From Picocystis sp. L7 (Eukaryota; Chlorophyta; Picocystophyceae; Picocystales; Picocystaceae), in the NCBI GenBank assembly GCA_020975725.1, contig QXJR01000018.1:591445-655444 (forward strand): a stretch of 64,000 bases of DNA, given 5' to 3'. Position 1 is the first letter of the stretch; every line of letters starts with the position of its first letter. The translations under genes and the position numbers were made by a program. Below the pieces are notes generated by a model. The model was not told the origin of the DNA. It saw only the letters and a program-made list of their open reading frames with translations, and made no database searches. Below are positions 29,653 through 41,686 of this stretch, piece by piece.

Positions 29653-31752
29653 CGCGACCAAACCAAACAGGTTGAAATCGGACGCTTCCAAGGGAGATGG
29701 GCAAGGATCGAACCCAGACCGGATCCAATGAACCGAAGCTTCCCCAATCGTCCCTTTCGCTCGACGGGACAGAACCGATCGACGACTGGGAATCGAAGGA
29801 AGGGCGATCGGGCACGAACCCATCCCGCGAAATCGAAACCGAAACCGAAACCGAAACCGATGGGGGAGAGAGAGGGAGAAAAAAAATGGAGGGAAAATCC
29901 AAACCCAAACACGAACGTCGAAAATCAAAGCACACACCACACGACGACGTCCAACGGGAAGGACGGAGGATCGAGGAACGAAACAATGGGACAACAAGAA
30001 AGGTCGCAGGTGCGCGAGACAAGAGATGTCCCGACAGGATGGATCGGGAGGAAGAGACAGCCCGACCAACGTAGGCAAGGAAAACTGTACAAAAGGTGGC
30101 GAAAAAAAAGGAACCAATCCAAAAGGGAAACGCGAAGGCCATGGAACGAGGCACCCACGGATTCGTGGGAGATCATGAGAAAAACAGGAAGTCGACGTTT
30201 TGCAAGCCGCCACGATCGTGCCGAATCCAACGTTGCAATCCCAAGCGATGCACACTCCGTGGTGCGCATGCATCTTTTGTCGTGGAAAGATAAAAGACCA
30301 GCGGGTCTTGTCATGGGTGAAACCGAAGATAGACTCGAGGGGCCTACGACACGTCTTCCATGGAGAGTAGAACATGATGGACGATGAAGACAAGGAAACA
30401 CGTTTCCAACAGAAACTTGAAGAAGATTGAAGATAGCAAGTTTTGTTGCAAACCTGCCATGCCGAGCCGCGGTCAGGACTTGGCCGAGGGAGGGACTCCG
30501 AAAGGCAATGCTTCGGTTGCTACATATACCACTTCGTATGGCAACAAGGTACCCAAACCGGAATTATCAAAGAGAACGAAACACAAGCATGTGTGGAACC
30601 GATATGTGTTACAAGATATTTGCTCTCTCGGTCGGATCTTGTGCAACGACAATACATTAGTGGGCCCAAGCTACGCGCGACGAGCGTTTTTGAGACCTAG
30701 TGACGTAGCCCGTCCGACTGGGAGGCGGGTGTGTTAGAAGTCCACTCGGATATGTTGGAGGCGTCTTAAGGTACATGCAAGTCAATGGGCATACACAACG
30801 CTCCGCGACTCCACAGATCTTCGCTATTTTCGTGGCTCTCCCGGTTTTGCCCCGTGCATTGTCCGGTATGGCCGCGTGGAGGAACGATTACAAAAGTCGA
30901 CTCATTCCATTGGGCTCAAGAGCGGCCCCAAAGCTGTCATAATCTCGACATGCTTGGGGCGCCGATTCGCTTCACGCACGCAATCGTCGTGAAAAAGAAT
31001 CAAGGGGTGGCCGGTTGTTTGCTCCAACTCACGTGGCCATGACGCGATGCAATGCACAACGTTGTCAAGCCGCTAAAACTCACCTTCATGAAGAGCTGTC
31101 ACATGGAACCCCTTATCAAAGATTGGGAAGGGCAATCAACTTGCAAGCGTGCAGATCTGTGCAAAATCCAGCCCTTAATGGTCGATGGAGGGATAGAAAA
31201 AGGAAAATTCGGGAAATTTTCGCTTTGAATGAATGGGACTACATGCAAAATATCGAAACCTTCCATCAACGAAAGCACAGCCCCGTACGCATTGGAAGCC
31301 GCACCATCGATCTTCCTACGCACATTGCAACAAATGGATGGTTTCGAAGCAAATGACGAATCATCTTGTTCTAGATCATCTTTGCCTCCAAGAAGACCGC
31401 CGCCAATGAATGCTTGAGATAATGATCAACACTGTGAACGCCAATCAAGTAGCAGCAAAAACATTCTCAGGCCTGGGTTGCACTGTCCCTTGCTCACGTG
31501 TCTCTCCCTTTCATTGTCGATGTCGGAAGTTATTTGATGCCTCCCATCTTTCTCGAAAGAATTCCCCTGGAGCTTTCCTTTGCTCACCTTGGACAAGGGA
31601 CATTCCGCAACAGTACGAAAACAGCGACATTGCTTTCTGTGCTACTTCGGTCACAGTGGCAGAAGATATGAAATGAATATCAGTCGAGCATTGATCATAA
31701 ACGTGCGATGTGCACGTGTTCTACGACCAGTGCTTCTAGCCATACAAGGAGG
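29653..31752. other. 2.1 kb intergenic stretch with GAAACC repeat and AT-rich remnants
   Basis: The first part is the FYR-gene leader and contains five gaaacc/gaaatc units (29829-29860). From about 30400 to 31750 the DNA is AT-richer. Coding-like fragments appear on both strands (e.g. + 31015-31356 and - 31099-31323), but none is complete or recognisable. They are probably decayed genes or transposon remains. Confidence 0.35.
29829..29860 (+). repeat. GAAACC hexamer tandem repeat
   Basis: Five consecutive units (gaaatc, then four gaaacc) lie about 180 nt upstream of the FYR-gene exon 1 start. This is a simple microsatellite. Confidence 0.85.
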
Positions 31753-32823
31753 CTACGAGCCTGGTAGTCCCAGGTACAAGGAGGACACAATGTCCTGCTG
31801 AACTTGCTCGACCAAACCATCACGCAAAGCCGGCTGCACAAAAAACTTTATGCCCAGAGAAAACAAGATACATTGAGCAATCACTGTCAGGAACCACTCA
31901 TTCCCACCCGTACGCCCACTTTTGAACTTGTCCTGCACCGCCTTTTCTAAAAGTAAAAGAGGTCCCTGCGCAGCGAAGAACATAAACCACTCGAAATGGG
32001 TGCGCCCTGCAGCAAAAACATACACGATTTCATGCATGATGCCACTAACAACAAAGGTAGCGCAAATTGCCAAGGCCACGCGTGTAGGAGAAGCACGCCC
32101 ATTAAACGGTGATATGCGCACAAGGTTGCCTTCCACTATGGGGGAATACACCACGGCCTTGAGTAGATTCGCAGTCATCATATTCCACCTTCGTCCCCAA
32201 AAGTCTGCAAGGCAAGAAGACAGATAGGGTTGGTTGAAGTGTGGAAGGACGGACAAACCTCCTGCATATACCGCAACCAAGGCGACGATGTCCAGCACTG
32301 CCCCCAAGAAAGAATAAAGCATCAGAATATACGCAAGCAGTAGTACGTGTCTTGGCAGGTATTCATGTTCCGCAAGATACAGCAGGCAGTACAGGGAAAC
32401 CACTTTCGCACACCCATTCATCCACAATTCATTTGCAGCCATTGGTATTTTTGCTTCACTGTTCCTCTTTTCTGAAACAGATTCTGACCGCGTTCCTTCT
32501 GATTCCTCTAAATTGACCGGCAACCAAACACTGGCCACAAATGCCGCTGCTCCTTTGCTTGGATCCAGCGGTCCTCTACCACTGCTAAAGGCTAACAGCT
32601 TGAAGTTGGACCACCATCCCAGAATCGTCAGGATGAGCAGTTTGGACGTCAGCGTCTCCCAACCATCCCAGGACCAAAGTGGCAGAAATGTGCAGGCCAA
32701 CATCGCAGGCACGCAAGCCAACAGTCGCCTTGCACCTGGAGCCCTTGTACGCACGACCAAGCGATGCGTGAGCAGCGTGCCTAGCGTCAACAGCACGAAC
32801 GCGCCAATGACACGTCGATCCAT
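31753..32823 (-). CDS. Wax-synthase-like membrane O-acyltransferase (MBOAT-related)
   Basis: Multi-pass acyltransferase resembling plant long-chain-alcohol O-fatty-acyltransferases, which esterify fatty alcohols (or related acceptors) in the ER. 356 residues from ATG 32823. It opens with hydrophobic segments (VIGAFVLLTLGTLL, ACVPAMLACTFLPLW), then a polar Ser/Glu loop at about 105-130. The two family motifs are LADFWGRRWNMMTANLL (about residue 207, with the conserved FWGRRW) and VVSGIMHEIVYVFAAG (about 261, with the presumed catalytic His). The enzyme could use another acceptor such as a sterol or diacylglycerol; substrate is inference. It lies 263 nt downstream of the NAD kinase stop on the same strand. 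Confidence 0.85.
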   Translation of the reverse strand: MDRRVIGAFVLLTLGTLLTHRLVVRTRAPGARRLLACVPAMLACTFLPLWSWDGWETLTSKLLILTILGWWSNFKLLAFSSGRGPLDPSKGAAAFVASVWLPVNLEESEGTRSESVSEKRNSEAKIPMAANELWMNGCAKVVSLYCLLYLAEHEYLPRHVLLLAYILMLYSFLGAVLDIVALVAVYAGGLSVLPHFNQPYLSSCLADFWGRRWNMMTANLLKAVVYSPIVEGNLVRISPFNGRASPTRVALAICATFVVSGIMHEIVYVFAAGRTHFEWFMFFAAQGPLLLLEKAVQDKFKSGRTGGNEWFLTVIAQCILFSLGIKFFVQPALRDGLVEQVQQDIVSSLYLGLPGS

Positions 32824-33086
32824 GGTCCCAGTGGTCTTCGGTCGGTCGGACTCTGGTGGTGTCCCTCGTCGACGTGGGACGTACGCGTCGGTCGACGGCC
32901 TGTTTACCACCACCCACAGATAAGCTGGGCGATTTAAACGCAATGGGATGGGGTCATGGAAACTGGAAGGGTCGAAACGTCTACGAGACCGGGTGGAGGG
33001 AAGCAAAGATATATAGATATACAGCGGCGAGGTGGACAGCGTCCCTCCATATGGAAGAGGCCTCTGCAGCCAAGAAGGCATCGTCT

Positions 33087-34307
33087 TCAGTCCCACTCAA
33101 CAGTCCGACCTCCTTGCTCCAACCTTTCGTTCCAACTCAGGCACCTCACCAAACTAGCAAACCAATCGTTGGTCTGGTCACTCTTGTTTACTGTTGGCAT
33201 GGGAAACTCGCTCATCTTGATGGCGACCGAGTCCCCACGATTAAGCTCTTGCTTCCATTTACCATCGAAGCATACCCAACCCGTGCTCCGTGAATCGTGC
33301 GGTATCTTAAGTTCCAGCTCGGCGGAATCCGGTAGGATGACTGGTCGGAACGATAAAGAGTGCGGACAGATTGGGGTGAAGAGCATACATGGAACAGTTG
33401 GATGGACCATGGATCCTCCAGCTGCTACAGAATACGCTGTGCTTCCTGTCGGAGTCGCTACCATCACCCCATCTGCTTGCACCTTGGTGATGAGCCTGCC
33501 TCTCTCGTAACATTCGATCATGGATAGAAATGGATTGGCTCCCCGATCAATGACCACCTCGTTCATGACCTCGAAAGTCTTCCCTGGCAACGGTTCCCCT
33601 TCCCTGCAAATTTGACACCTCAACCTCATCCGCAATGTGATGAACACCCCTTCCAACCCCTGCTCCCCGTAGATGAGTGATTTGAGGTCTTCCCTGTAGT
33701 GCTTGAATCTGTGACTCGTAAGGAACCCCATGGATCCCAAGTTGAAGGATATTACGGGCGGTATAGCGCGTTTGAAAAGGCTGGAGGAATGGAGGATGAC
33801 CCCGTCTCCTCCCAAGCAGACCACGAAGTCCACGATGTCCTCGAGAATGCCAGCGTTTTTCTCTGGAAAAGTGTCCACGAAATCATACCCTCCTTCCTTG
33901 GCGATTCTGCGGTGCACGTGGGGTTCCACGAGCACGGCGATCCCTTCTTCCTGGAAGAGGAACTCCGATAGTTCCAGCAGCTGTGGAAGAAGTTCGTCTC
34001 CAAGCTTCTTGAGCACAAGTGCCCTCTTGGGCCTGGTCTTCCACATGAGCATCTGCTGCTGGGTGCTTGGATGCGCAAACTTCAGAGTCGAATCCTGAAC
34101 GATCTCCCGGTTGCATGTGAATCCGTCCGTTCGCACGATGTACATTTCTGCTTTGTCCCTCCGGCTCTTCCGCAGCGTGGGTGGAGGCGTCGGCGACACC
34201 ATCGCGGACCTCGACTTGGCCTGCGCCTCTCCCAGCGCCTGCGGCACCCCACCGCCCCTTTTCTGCGGTCTTTTGGAGGCGCCGCGCCGCACCAAACCGC
34301 GTTCCAT
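33087..34307 (-). CDS. NAD kinase
   Basis: ATP-dependent phosphorylation of NAD to NADP. Single frame, 406 residues, ATG 34307. After a basic Pro-rich leader of about 50 residues comes the NAD-kinase fold: FVVCLGGDGVILHSSSLF (catalytic GGDG), PPVISFNLGSMGFLTSH, VMNEVVIDRGANPFLSMIEC (NE motif), DGVMVATPTGSTAYSVAAGG and the C-terminal beta-sandwich (DGKWKQELNRGDSVAIKMSE). It is closest to plant NADK1/NADK3-like and human cytosolic forms. The lack of the long plant NADK2 N-terminal extension argues against the calmodulin-binding plastid isoform. The leader could be a weak targeting peptide. Confidence 0.95.
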   Translation of the reverse strand: MERGLVRRGASKRPQKRGGGVPQALGEAQAKSRSAMVSPTPPPTLRKSRRDKAEMYIVRTDGFTCNREIVQDSTLKFAHPSTQQQMLMWKTRPKRALVLKKLGDELLPQLLELSEFLFQEEGIAVLVEPHVHRRIAKEGGYDFVDTFPEKNAGILEDIVDFVVCLGGDGVILHSSSLFKRAIPPVISFNLGSMGFLTSHRFKHYREDLKSLIYGEQGLEGVFITLRMRLRCQICREGEPLPGKTFEVMNEVVIDRGANPFLSMIECYERGRLITKVQADGVMVATPTGSTAYSVAAGGSMVHPTVPCMLFTPICPHSLSFRPVILPDSAELELKIPHDSRSTGWVCFDGKWKQELNRGDSVAIKMSEFPMPTVNKSDQTNDWFASLVRCLSWNERLEQGGRTVEWD

Positions 34308-35437
34308 CGCGTCGGTCGGACGTCGCGTGTCACTGCCTTGACGGATGAGGACCTTGATCCATCCGGTTCATGCCTACTTCGAACCCGAAGCAATCCCCGA
34401 TCGAAACGGACGAGACGTCGGGTCTGTCCCCGAAAGAGAAAGAGCAGGCACGATCGACCACCACCGAAGGATAGTGCTTGCTTCGGCCACCACGAGCATC
34501 CCATCCTCCACCGATCCGTAGAAATATCGCCATCCGAAGCTTCCCTGGAGAAGAGGGCGAACGGGCGATCCAATTCCATCGCAAGCTCATCCAACCATTG
34601 GACCCAAGGGAAAGGGCCCCGGTGGAAGGCTGTAGCCAAGAACAATCGATCGAACAGAGGACGCGCACACCTTGCGTAGCTCTCAACAACATGTGAACCG
34701 ATCGCCGCGTTCATTCCTTCCAAGGGAATCGACAAACTCTCTATCCGCCGCCAACAGCAACGCCATCTTGCCTTACATGCAAATTTCAAAGCTTTTTTAG
34801 TTCCAAAGTGCGAGTAAACGATAAAGGCAGCGACTCAACCTTTTATGTCAATGGAAGGATACCGTTGCTCACAAGCCTGTTCTATACGAGAGTTGGATCT
34901 CCAAAAGGCGGCATTCAATGGAAGAGAGAAATCGATCGACGGTGATTTGGTTGGCATATGCGCCTTCAAGTCGACACCGCGAGGCGTGACTGTGAATCGC
35001 ACGTTGCCAGTCCGATCCATAGCTCCTTGCCACACGCAACTACCGAGTCCACCTTGCGATCCATTAAGCTTGTCTGAGTGGCCCCCTTCGAATGCGGAGC
35101 GCATTGAAGAACAAAGAGCAACTACGCTACCCACGCCACTGGCAAACACGGTGTAGGTGCTTTCCCATGGCTGTTGGTTCCATCGCCACTTGTACCTTCC
35201 AAGAGGGCGGGATCGAATGCGATGAACTTCCGCCATTCACCACGCCTCCCTTTTTCTCACCGAACCCGCACGACATATCGATATCTTCTACGTCAATTCT
35301 TCGAGAGATATCGATGACAGAGATTCCAGGATTTCGATCGAGATATCGATGTGGTCATCGAGATTCCTCGAGAGATATCGATCCAACGGGGTGGCGGCGG
35401 GCAGGTGCGCGTTCCAGCGTTCGCACGTCCGCGCACG
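34308..35437. promoter_or_regulatory. Divergent spacer between NAD kinase and RRP5
   Basis: 1.1 kb without a supported gene; a minus-strand frame at 34082-34789 overlaps the NADK 5' end and is spurious. The distal part carries a cluster of ATATCGAT palindromes (35274-35392) just upstream of RRP5. Confidence 0.45.
35274..35392. repeat. Clustered GATATCGAT palindromic motifs
   Basis: The words acatatcgatatc, gagatatcgatg, cgagatatcgatgtgg and gagagatatcgatcc occur four times within 120 nt, with tcgag spacers. They end about 45 nt upstream of the RRP5 ATG. They may be binding sites or an imperfect minisatellite; function is unknown. Confidence 0.65.
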
Positions 35438-38400
35438 ATGGCACCTCGCACACCACGGGATGCGAAGCGAAAGAGGGACGTTGTGAACCAGATCCTTCCC
35501 AAATCCAAGGTGGAAGAGAAGACGACCGTGCAGCAGGACTTTCCACGCGGTAGGCCGGAAGGAGACAAGGTAAGGCCCCTCGAACCGACGCGGAAAAGGA
35601 ACCGAGCCAAGGCGCACCGCACGGCAGGAGCGTGGATGGAAGGACGGATTCGGACGGACGACGGATCGATTCCACGTAATGTGTGAGAGTTCAGAGCGGC
35701 GACTGACACTTGGAGACGGCCGCGACCCTGCAGAGGAAGAAGCCAAGAGAGGATGTCCAACGTGCGGCGTTTGACGACCAGCGTGGTGACCTGCCCGATA
35801 AAGAGCTCCTCTCACTGTTTGGAGCGCATGGATTCGGTGGCAGAATACCCACCTATGTAGAATTGCTCAAATTCAAGACGTTGGTGAAAGGAATGAAGCT
35901 GTGGGGAGCCGTCCAAGAAATTCTTCCAGGAGAGCTCATTGTTAGCCTCCCTCATGGACTGAAAGGGCACGTTGCCAAGCGGGAGGCGGGTGAATTTGGG
36001 AAGATGACCGTGAAATCGACGAGACAGGATCAAATGGAGGTTGACAACGAATTGCCAAACACCACAAATCGTCTGCAAGATGTTTTTCAGGTTGGACAGC
36101 TTGTGCAATGTGTGGTCATCTCTTTAAATGACACAGGCAAGCACAAACGGATTGGACTCTCTCTCAAACTGAGCAAAGTCAACGATGGAATTCACTTGAA
36201 AGATCTTTCAAAAGGCATGCAGATACCTGGATATGTCAGGAGTGTGGAGGAGAGGGGCTGCGTCTTGATGTTCGGGAGTGAGGAGTTTACCGGGTTTCTA
36301 CATGCGAAGGATATACCAGACGATGTGGGTCAAATGCAGGAAGGAAAGCTTGTGCAGTGTTTGGTCAACAAAGTTGATCGCAAGAAGGGTCTAGTGCAAG
36401 CAAGCCTGAAAGCAGAAGACCGCGTGCTGGAGCCTCAAGCATACGAGGGGCTCACCCTGGATACACTGATTCCAGGCATGCTTGTCTCAGGAAAGGTGCA
36501 AAACGTGTTGTCAGATGGGTTGCTGCTCAACTTTTTGAAGTTTTTCCATGGCACTGTCGATTGTTTCCACCTCCCCAAGGCTCTCACTTCTGCAGATCTG
36601 AAGGTCGAATTCACAGTTGGACAGACGGTGGACGCAAGGGTCCTGTATGTGAACCCTTCGACAAAGAAGATTGGGTTGACCATGAAGCAAGGTCTGGTTG
36701 GTGGCTCAACAGCAGGAAGAATACCTCAAGTAGGTACAGTAATCGAGAACGCCCAAGTAAGCAGGCTTGACGAAAACCTTGGATTGCTTTTGCAGTTTTC
36801 TTCCGAAGCTAGCGGAGAATCGACCGGGTATGTTCACATATCCAATGCTTCCGAAAACCATATTGAAAAGATTGGAAAGCACTTTAGGGCCGGTCAGCAG
36901 GTTTGTGCCAGGGTGATCGGTCAGAGGCTCATGGACGGAATGGCCAGCCTGTCTCTTAAGAAATCGGTGATTGAACAGCAGCTTGTGTCTTATGCAGACT
37001 GCTACCCGGGAATGCATGTCAAAGGGGAAGTTGTTGCCGCAGAGGAATTCGGAGCCATTGTTCAGCTGGCCGACGGCATCAAAGCTTTGCTCCCTAATTT
37101 CCACACATCCGAGGTGGTTGTTAAGAGCCCACGTGGTAAATTCAAGATCGGGGCAAAGGTTCGCTGTCGTGTCTTAGAAGCAAATCCTAGTATCAGGCAA
37201 ATTATCTTGACACATAAGAAAACGTTGGTCCAATCCAAGCTACCTGTCGTTGGCAGCATGTCCGATGCCAGCCCTGGCATGCTGGCGCACGGATATATAA
37301 GCGCATTTAAGCCGTATGGTCTTTTTGTCACTTTCTTTGGAGGTGTTAGAGGTCTTGTGCACACGTCCGAACTTGGCATTGGTGCGAAAGACAAATCAGA
37401 GGATTTTTTTAGGTTGGGTCAGGTGGTCAAGTGTCGGATCGTGCGGGTAGAGCGTTTGACAGGCAGGCTTGCCCTCAGCCTTTCTGTTTCTCCAGAAGCC
37501 CCGACCCATGATGTCTTTGACTCCAGCCTAGTAGAAAAGGATGTTGTTGCAGGAGAAGTGCTGTTTGGTAGAGTGCTTGGAATTCCTGAAAGCGGACCTC
37601 TAGAAGTCCAACTCTGGGACAATTCTGGTCCTCGCTGCACGGGAACTCTTGAGAAAGCCCATCTGTCCGATCATCCAGCAGCATGTGATATTTTGCACAG
37701 TTCACTGCAAGTAGGGGTTGAACTTGGTTTGGTCTTAGTTCTTGAATACTCCTCAAATAAAAAGCAAGCTATACTGACAAGGAAGCAGAGCTTGGTGGCA
37801 TCCGCGGAAACACTACCATCTGAACTAGAGCAGCTGAAAGAAGGGGATATATATCCTGGCTATGTTGTAACTTTGACGGAGACAGGTTGTCATGTTCGTT
37901 TCCTTAACAGGCTTACTGGTCGTGTGGCCCTCACGTACATTGCGGACACATTCGTCAGTGATCCCCATCTTCATGTGAGGGTGGGACAATCAGTGAGGGC
38001 AAAGGTGCTAGAGGTGGACATGAAGGGACACAGGGCTGCTTTGAACTTGAGGCAGAGCCAATGCGGATCCACGGATGGTTCTTTTCTTACCAGTCTTTTC
38101 CAGGACATGGAATTTGCACGGGCTCTAGAACACAGCAGAAAAGGCGATTCAGGGCAAGTCGTCGATGAAACAGTTGTAGGTAAAGTTGCCGTGGGGTCTC
38201 AGACCAATGCAGTTGTCATTGACATGAAACCCTACGGTACAGTCTGCACCTTGGAAAACTTTCCTGATCTTGTTGGAGTCATTGAACGCGGTCAACTGGA
38301 AAAACCTGTACAGAAGGGGGACGGCGTAGTGGCAAGAATTCTGGATTTTATCCCTTCTGAGGGACTAGTGGAACTTTCCACGAAGAGAGAGCTGCTCCTG

Positions 38401-41370
38401 CCAGACAAAGGGGGGAGGCTTAAGAAGTCCAAAGACAAGTTCACCCCTGTCGGCCTACCAGTCCATCCACCTGTCGGGTCTAGGTTGGAATGCAGGGTAG
38501 AGCTTGTCAAGGATGATTACTTAGTAGTTTCACTTCCGGCACACAGCTTTCTCATTGGATTTGTTTCGACGAAAGACTTTAACATGCAGAATGTGCAATC
38601 GGCAAAGCGTTTTCAACAAGGTAAGATTCTTTCCGCTACAGTAAGCAGATTACCCTCGAAAGATAATGGGAGGCGTTTTGTACTCAATGCCAACTTGCAC
38701 AAGAACCCAGGGAAACCCGTCGATCCCGCCCCTATGAAGGTAGACATATCTTGCGGGAGCATTCTCGAGGGAAAAGTGAAGGAAGTAACCCCACTTTTTA
38801 GTCTTGTTGAGTTGATGGATGGGAGAGTAGCCCGGTTGGATGTCACAGAATTGACAGATGATACCTCCTGCCAGGGAAATCCATGGGGCTCCATAAAGGT
38901 AGGCTCCCTCGTTACTGCTGTCTCTCTAGGTTATCAGCAGACGAAAGACTTGCCGAAGCGGAAAGTCTATCTTACCGTTAGGCCCTCTGCGCTAGCATCT
39001 GCAGCAGAGCAAAAGGCAGATGCTGGGAAGTTGACCTCAAGGTACAAGAGAAAAGATATTGTGAGAAACCTGAAGGTCTTGGCCTTCGTGGAGAAAGCTC
39101 ATGAAGAATGGATCTGGTTACGTCTATCTCCGAATTTGAAGGGGCGAATGTTCGCACTTGATTTTATTCACACTCGAGGAGGCTCATGCACGGCTCTCAC
39201 TTCACTGAAGCCTGGAACTCCACTCACATGCCTTGTAGCACGTTTCTCGCAAGAGAGCAACGTAGTCGAACTTTCTCTTGAGGGCGGAAAGCCAGCATTC
39301 AAGAGTGTTGGGGCGGGATCTGTGGTGCCCTGCAGAATAAGCAAGATCATCCCAGCTTCTTGCATATTTGTTCAGCTTGGACAAGGCCTGAAGGGTAGAT
39401 GTTCCATTGTCGATGTACAGGACGAGTTTGGTGAACACCCTTTCAAAGCACTCAAAGAAGGGCAGTTCTGCCAGTGCTATGTGCTGTCGAGTGGGAAGAA
39501 TGGACATTACGATGTGAGCTTCAGGCCTTCTAGAGTCAGTAGCATGGAGCAAGGTGCCATCATCGACCCAGAGTTGAGCACACCGGATTCATTGTCTGTT
39601 GGCCAGTTCGTTAGAGGGTATGTCAAGTCAATTTCTTCGAAGGGATGTTTTGTAACCATTGCCCGTGGGATGGATGCCTTTGTACAGCTTAAAAATCTTG
39701 CAGATACATTTGTGGTGGATCCACTGCACGTCTTCCCACCTGGTACACTGGTCAAGGGCACAGTTATCAAAGTCCTCCCTGACAAGAACCAAGTTGAGAT
39801 CTCTCTACGGCCCTCACAAGGCGGTCATGCCGGGGAGAGAGGCTCTCTGTCTGACTTCCAGGAGGGTGAGGTGGTTGAGGGCACGGTCAGGAAGCTTGAA
39901 GTTTATGGGGTATTTGTGAGCATTGATCGATGTCAAATCTCCGGGCTCTGTCACATTTCTGAAGTTGATGACGAGTTCATCCGGAATTTGAACGAACGAT
40001 TTACTGTTGGGGATCGTGTCAAGGCGGTAGTCCTGAAGGTTGATCTTGAATCCAACCGCCTTTCGCTCAGCATGAAGCCCAAGTACTTCGGAACCCAGGA
40101 AAGCCATGAAGATCTACCAACTCCATCAGCGGCGACGGACGAATTACTCGACGAAGATGATGTAGGCTCAGAGAGTTCTGACCATGAAATGGACGAAGCG
40201 GAGGAGCTGTCTGATGGCATGGATATGGAAGGAGGTTCTGCACTTGCCAAGACAAGCTTGGCAAGTAGTACTTCCAATGCATCTTCTGAAGAGGATGGTA
40301 CTTCAGTGTCCTCTAGCAGCGAGGACGAATCCGATCATTCAGAGGTGGGGGAAGAGCATGACATTGAACCCTTAGACGCAGCTCCCGTGGTGGAGGACTG
40401 GGAAGATCTAGTAGTGGAAGGGGAGCAAGAGGAAGAGGATGCTGATGCTCCTGTAGATCATACATCATCCAAAGTCAGGCGCGAGAAGAAGCGGAGGAAG
40501 CAAGAAAGAGAAAAGGCCATTGAAGAGGCGGAGGCCCGCTTGCTTGAGAGTGATCGCGCACCAAGCTGCGCCGACGACTACGAACGTCTGTTGTTCTCTA
40601 CCCCCAACAGCTCATTCTGGTGGATCAAATATATGGCACACCTACTGTCGCTGGGGGAAGTGGATGGTGCCAGGGCAATAGCCCAGCGGGCTCTAGATAA
40701 GATCAACTATCGGGAAGAGGGGGAAAAGCTGAATGTTTGGGGTGCATGGCTCAATCTGGAAAGCATGCACGGCTCACCAACACCCATGGAAGCAGTGGCC
40801 AAGCTCTTCGCCAAGGCGCTCCCTCTGTGCGACCCTAAAAAGCTGCACATGTGTCTGTTGGGAATTTACGAGAGGATGCACCAGGAAGAAGCTGCTGAGG
40901 ACCTCTTAAAGACCATGTGCAGAAAGTTCAAAGAAAGCGCCAAGGTTTGGCTACGACACATTGCCCACCTTCTTCAACGCGGCAAGGGCAAGGCGGCCCA
41001 GGCCGTATTGGACCGTTCCCTGCTGAGCCTTCCTCGTCGCAAGCACTTGAAGGTTATTTCCCAGACGGGGTTGTTGGAATTCCGATCAGGCTCTGCAGAG
41101 CGTGGGCGCGGCATTTTTGAGGGTATACTCCGCAACTATCCCAAGCGGCTGGACTTATGGAGCGTGTACTTGGACCAGGAAATCAAACAAGGGGACACCA
41201 ATCGTATCCGATCTTTGTTCGAGCGTGCAATTCAGCTGGACCTACCCCCGAAGAAGATGAAATTCCTCTTCAAGCGATATCTCCAATACGAGAACGAACA
41301 GGGCGATGAAGATCATGCAGCAGCGGTCAAGCAGAAAGCCATGGATTACGTGGAGAATAAAATGGGTTGA
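35438..41370 (+). CDS. RRP5: RRP5/PDCD11 ribosome biogenesis factor, two exons
   Basis: Nucleolar scaffold needed for early pre-rRNA cleavages in both 40S and 60S assembly. Exon 1 (35438-35569) encodes a basic leader ending near QQDFPRGRPEGDK, the FPRG motif typical of RRP5 N-termini. The donor is gtaagg. A 164-nt intron ends at ctgcag (35733), and exon 2 continues RKKPREDVQ in phase, giving about 1922 residues. The downstream frame lacks an ATG start, which supports this exon. About twelve S1 RNA-binding repeats fill residues 90-1450 (e.g. LKGHVAKRE, GYVHISNASE, GLVHTSELGI, GLCHISEVDDEFI). An acidic linker spans about 1470-1590 and HAT/TPR-like repeats run from about 1640 to the end (YLDQEIKQGDTNRIRSLFERA). 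It is longer than yeast Rrp5 (1729 aa). Confidence 0.95.
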
Positions 41371-41686
41371 GTTCTAGCATTCATGTTTTGCGTTCTCCCC
41401 TCGTGTAATGCACAGACGCAACCTTCATGCTGTACAAGGACAGGAAGTTCATCTTTGTTTCGCTGGAACGAGCGTGTGTCTCTTGTGTGTCCTTGCATGT
41501 TTCGGTGCTTCTGTTTCTCGAACCCCTGGGCGCCATGCACATCTACCTGAAAGCGTTGAGGTAGGAAATATCCGGGCACGTTGTTACCATTCCGTTTCTC
41601 CATCCTGGACCATCGGATGATGCAGTGGTTGTATATTCGCACGTGTAGTTCCTTTCCTCTGCTGCCGCGTGGGTATGGTTTGGGCA
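41371..41686. terminator. Convergent 3' spacer RRP5/PAM68
   Basis: 316 nt between two facing stop codons, presumably both 3' UTRs. No coding sequence and no clear AATAAA signal at the expected place apart from gagaataaaatggg overlapping the RRP5 stop. Confidence 0.4.
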
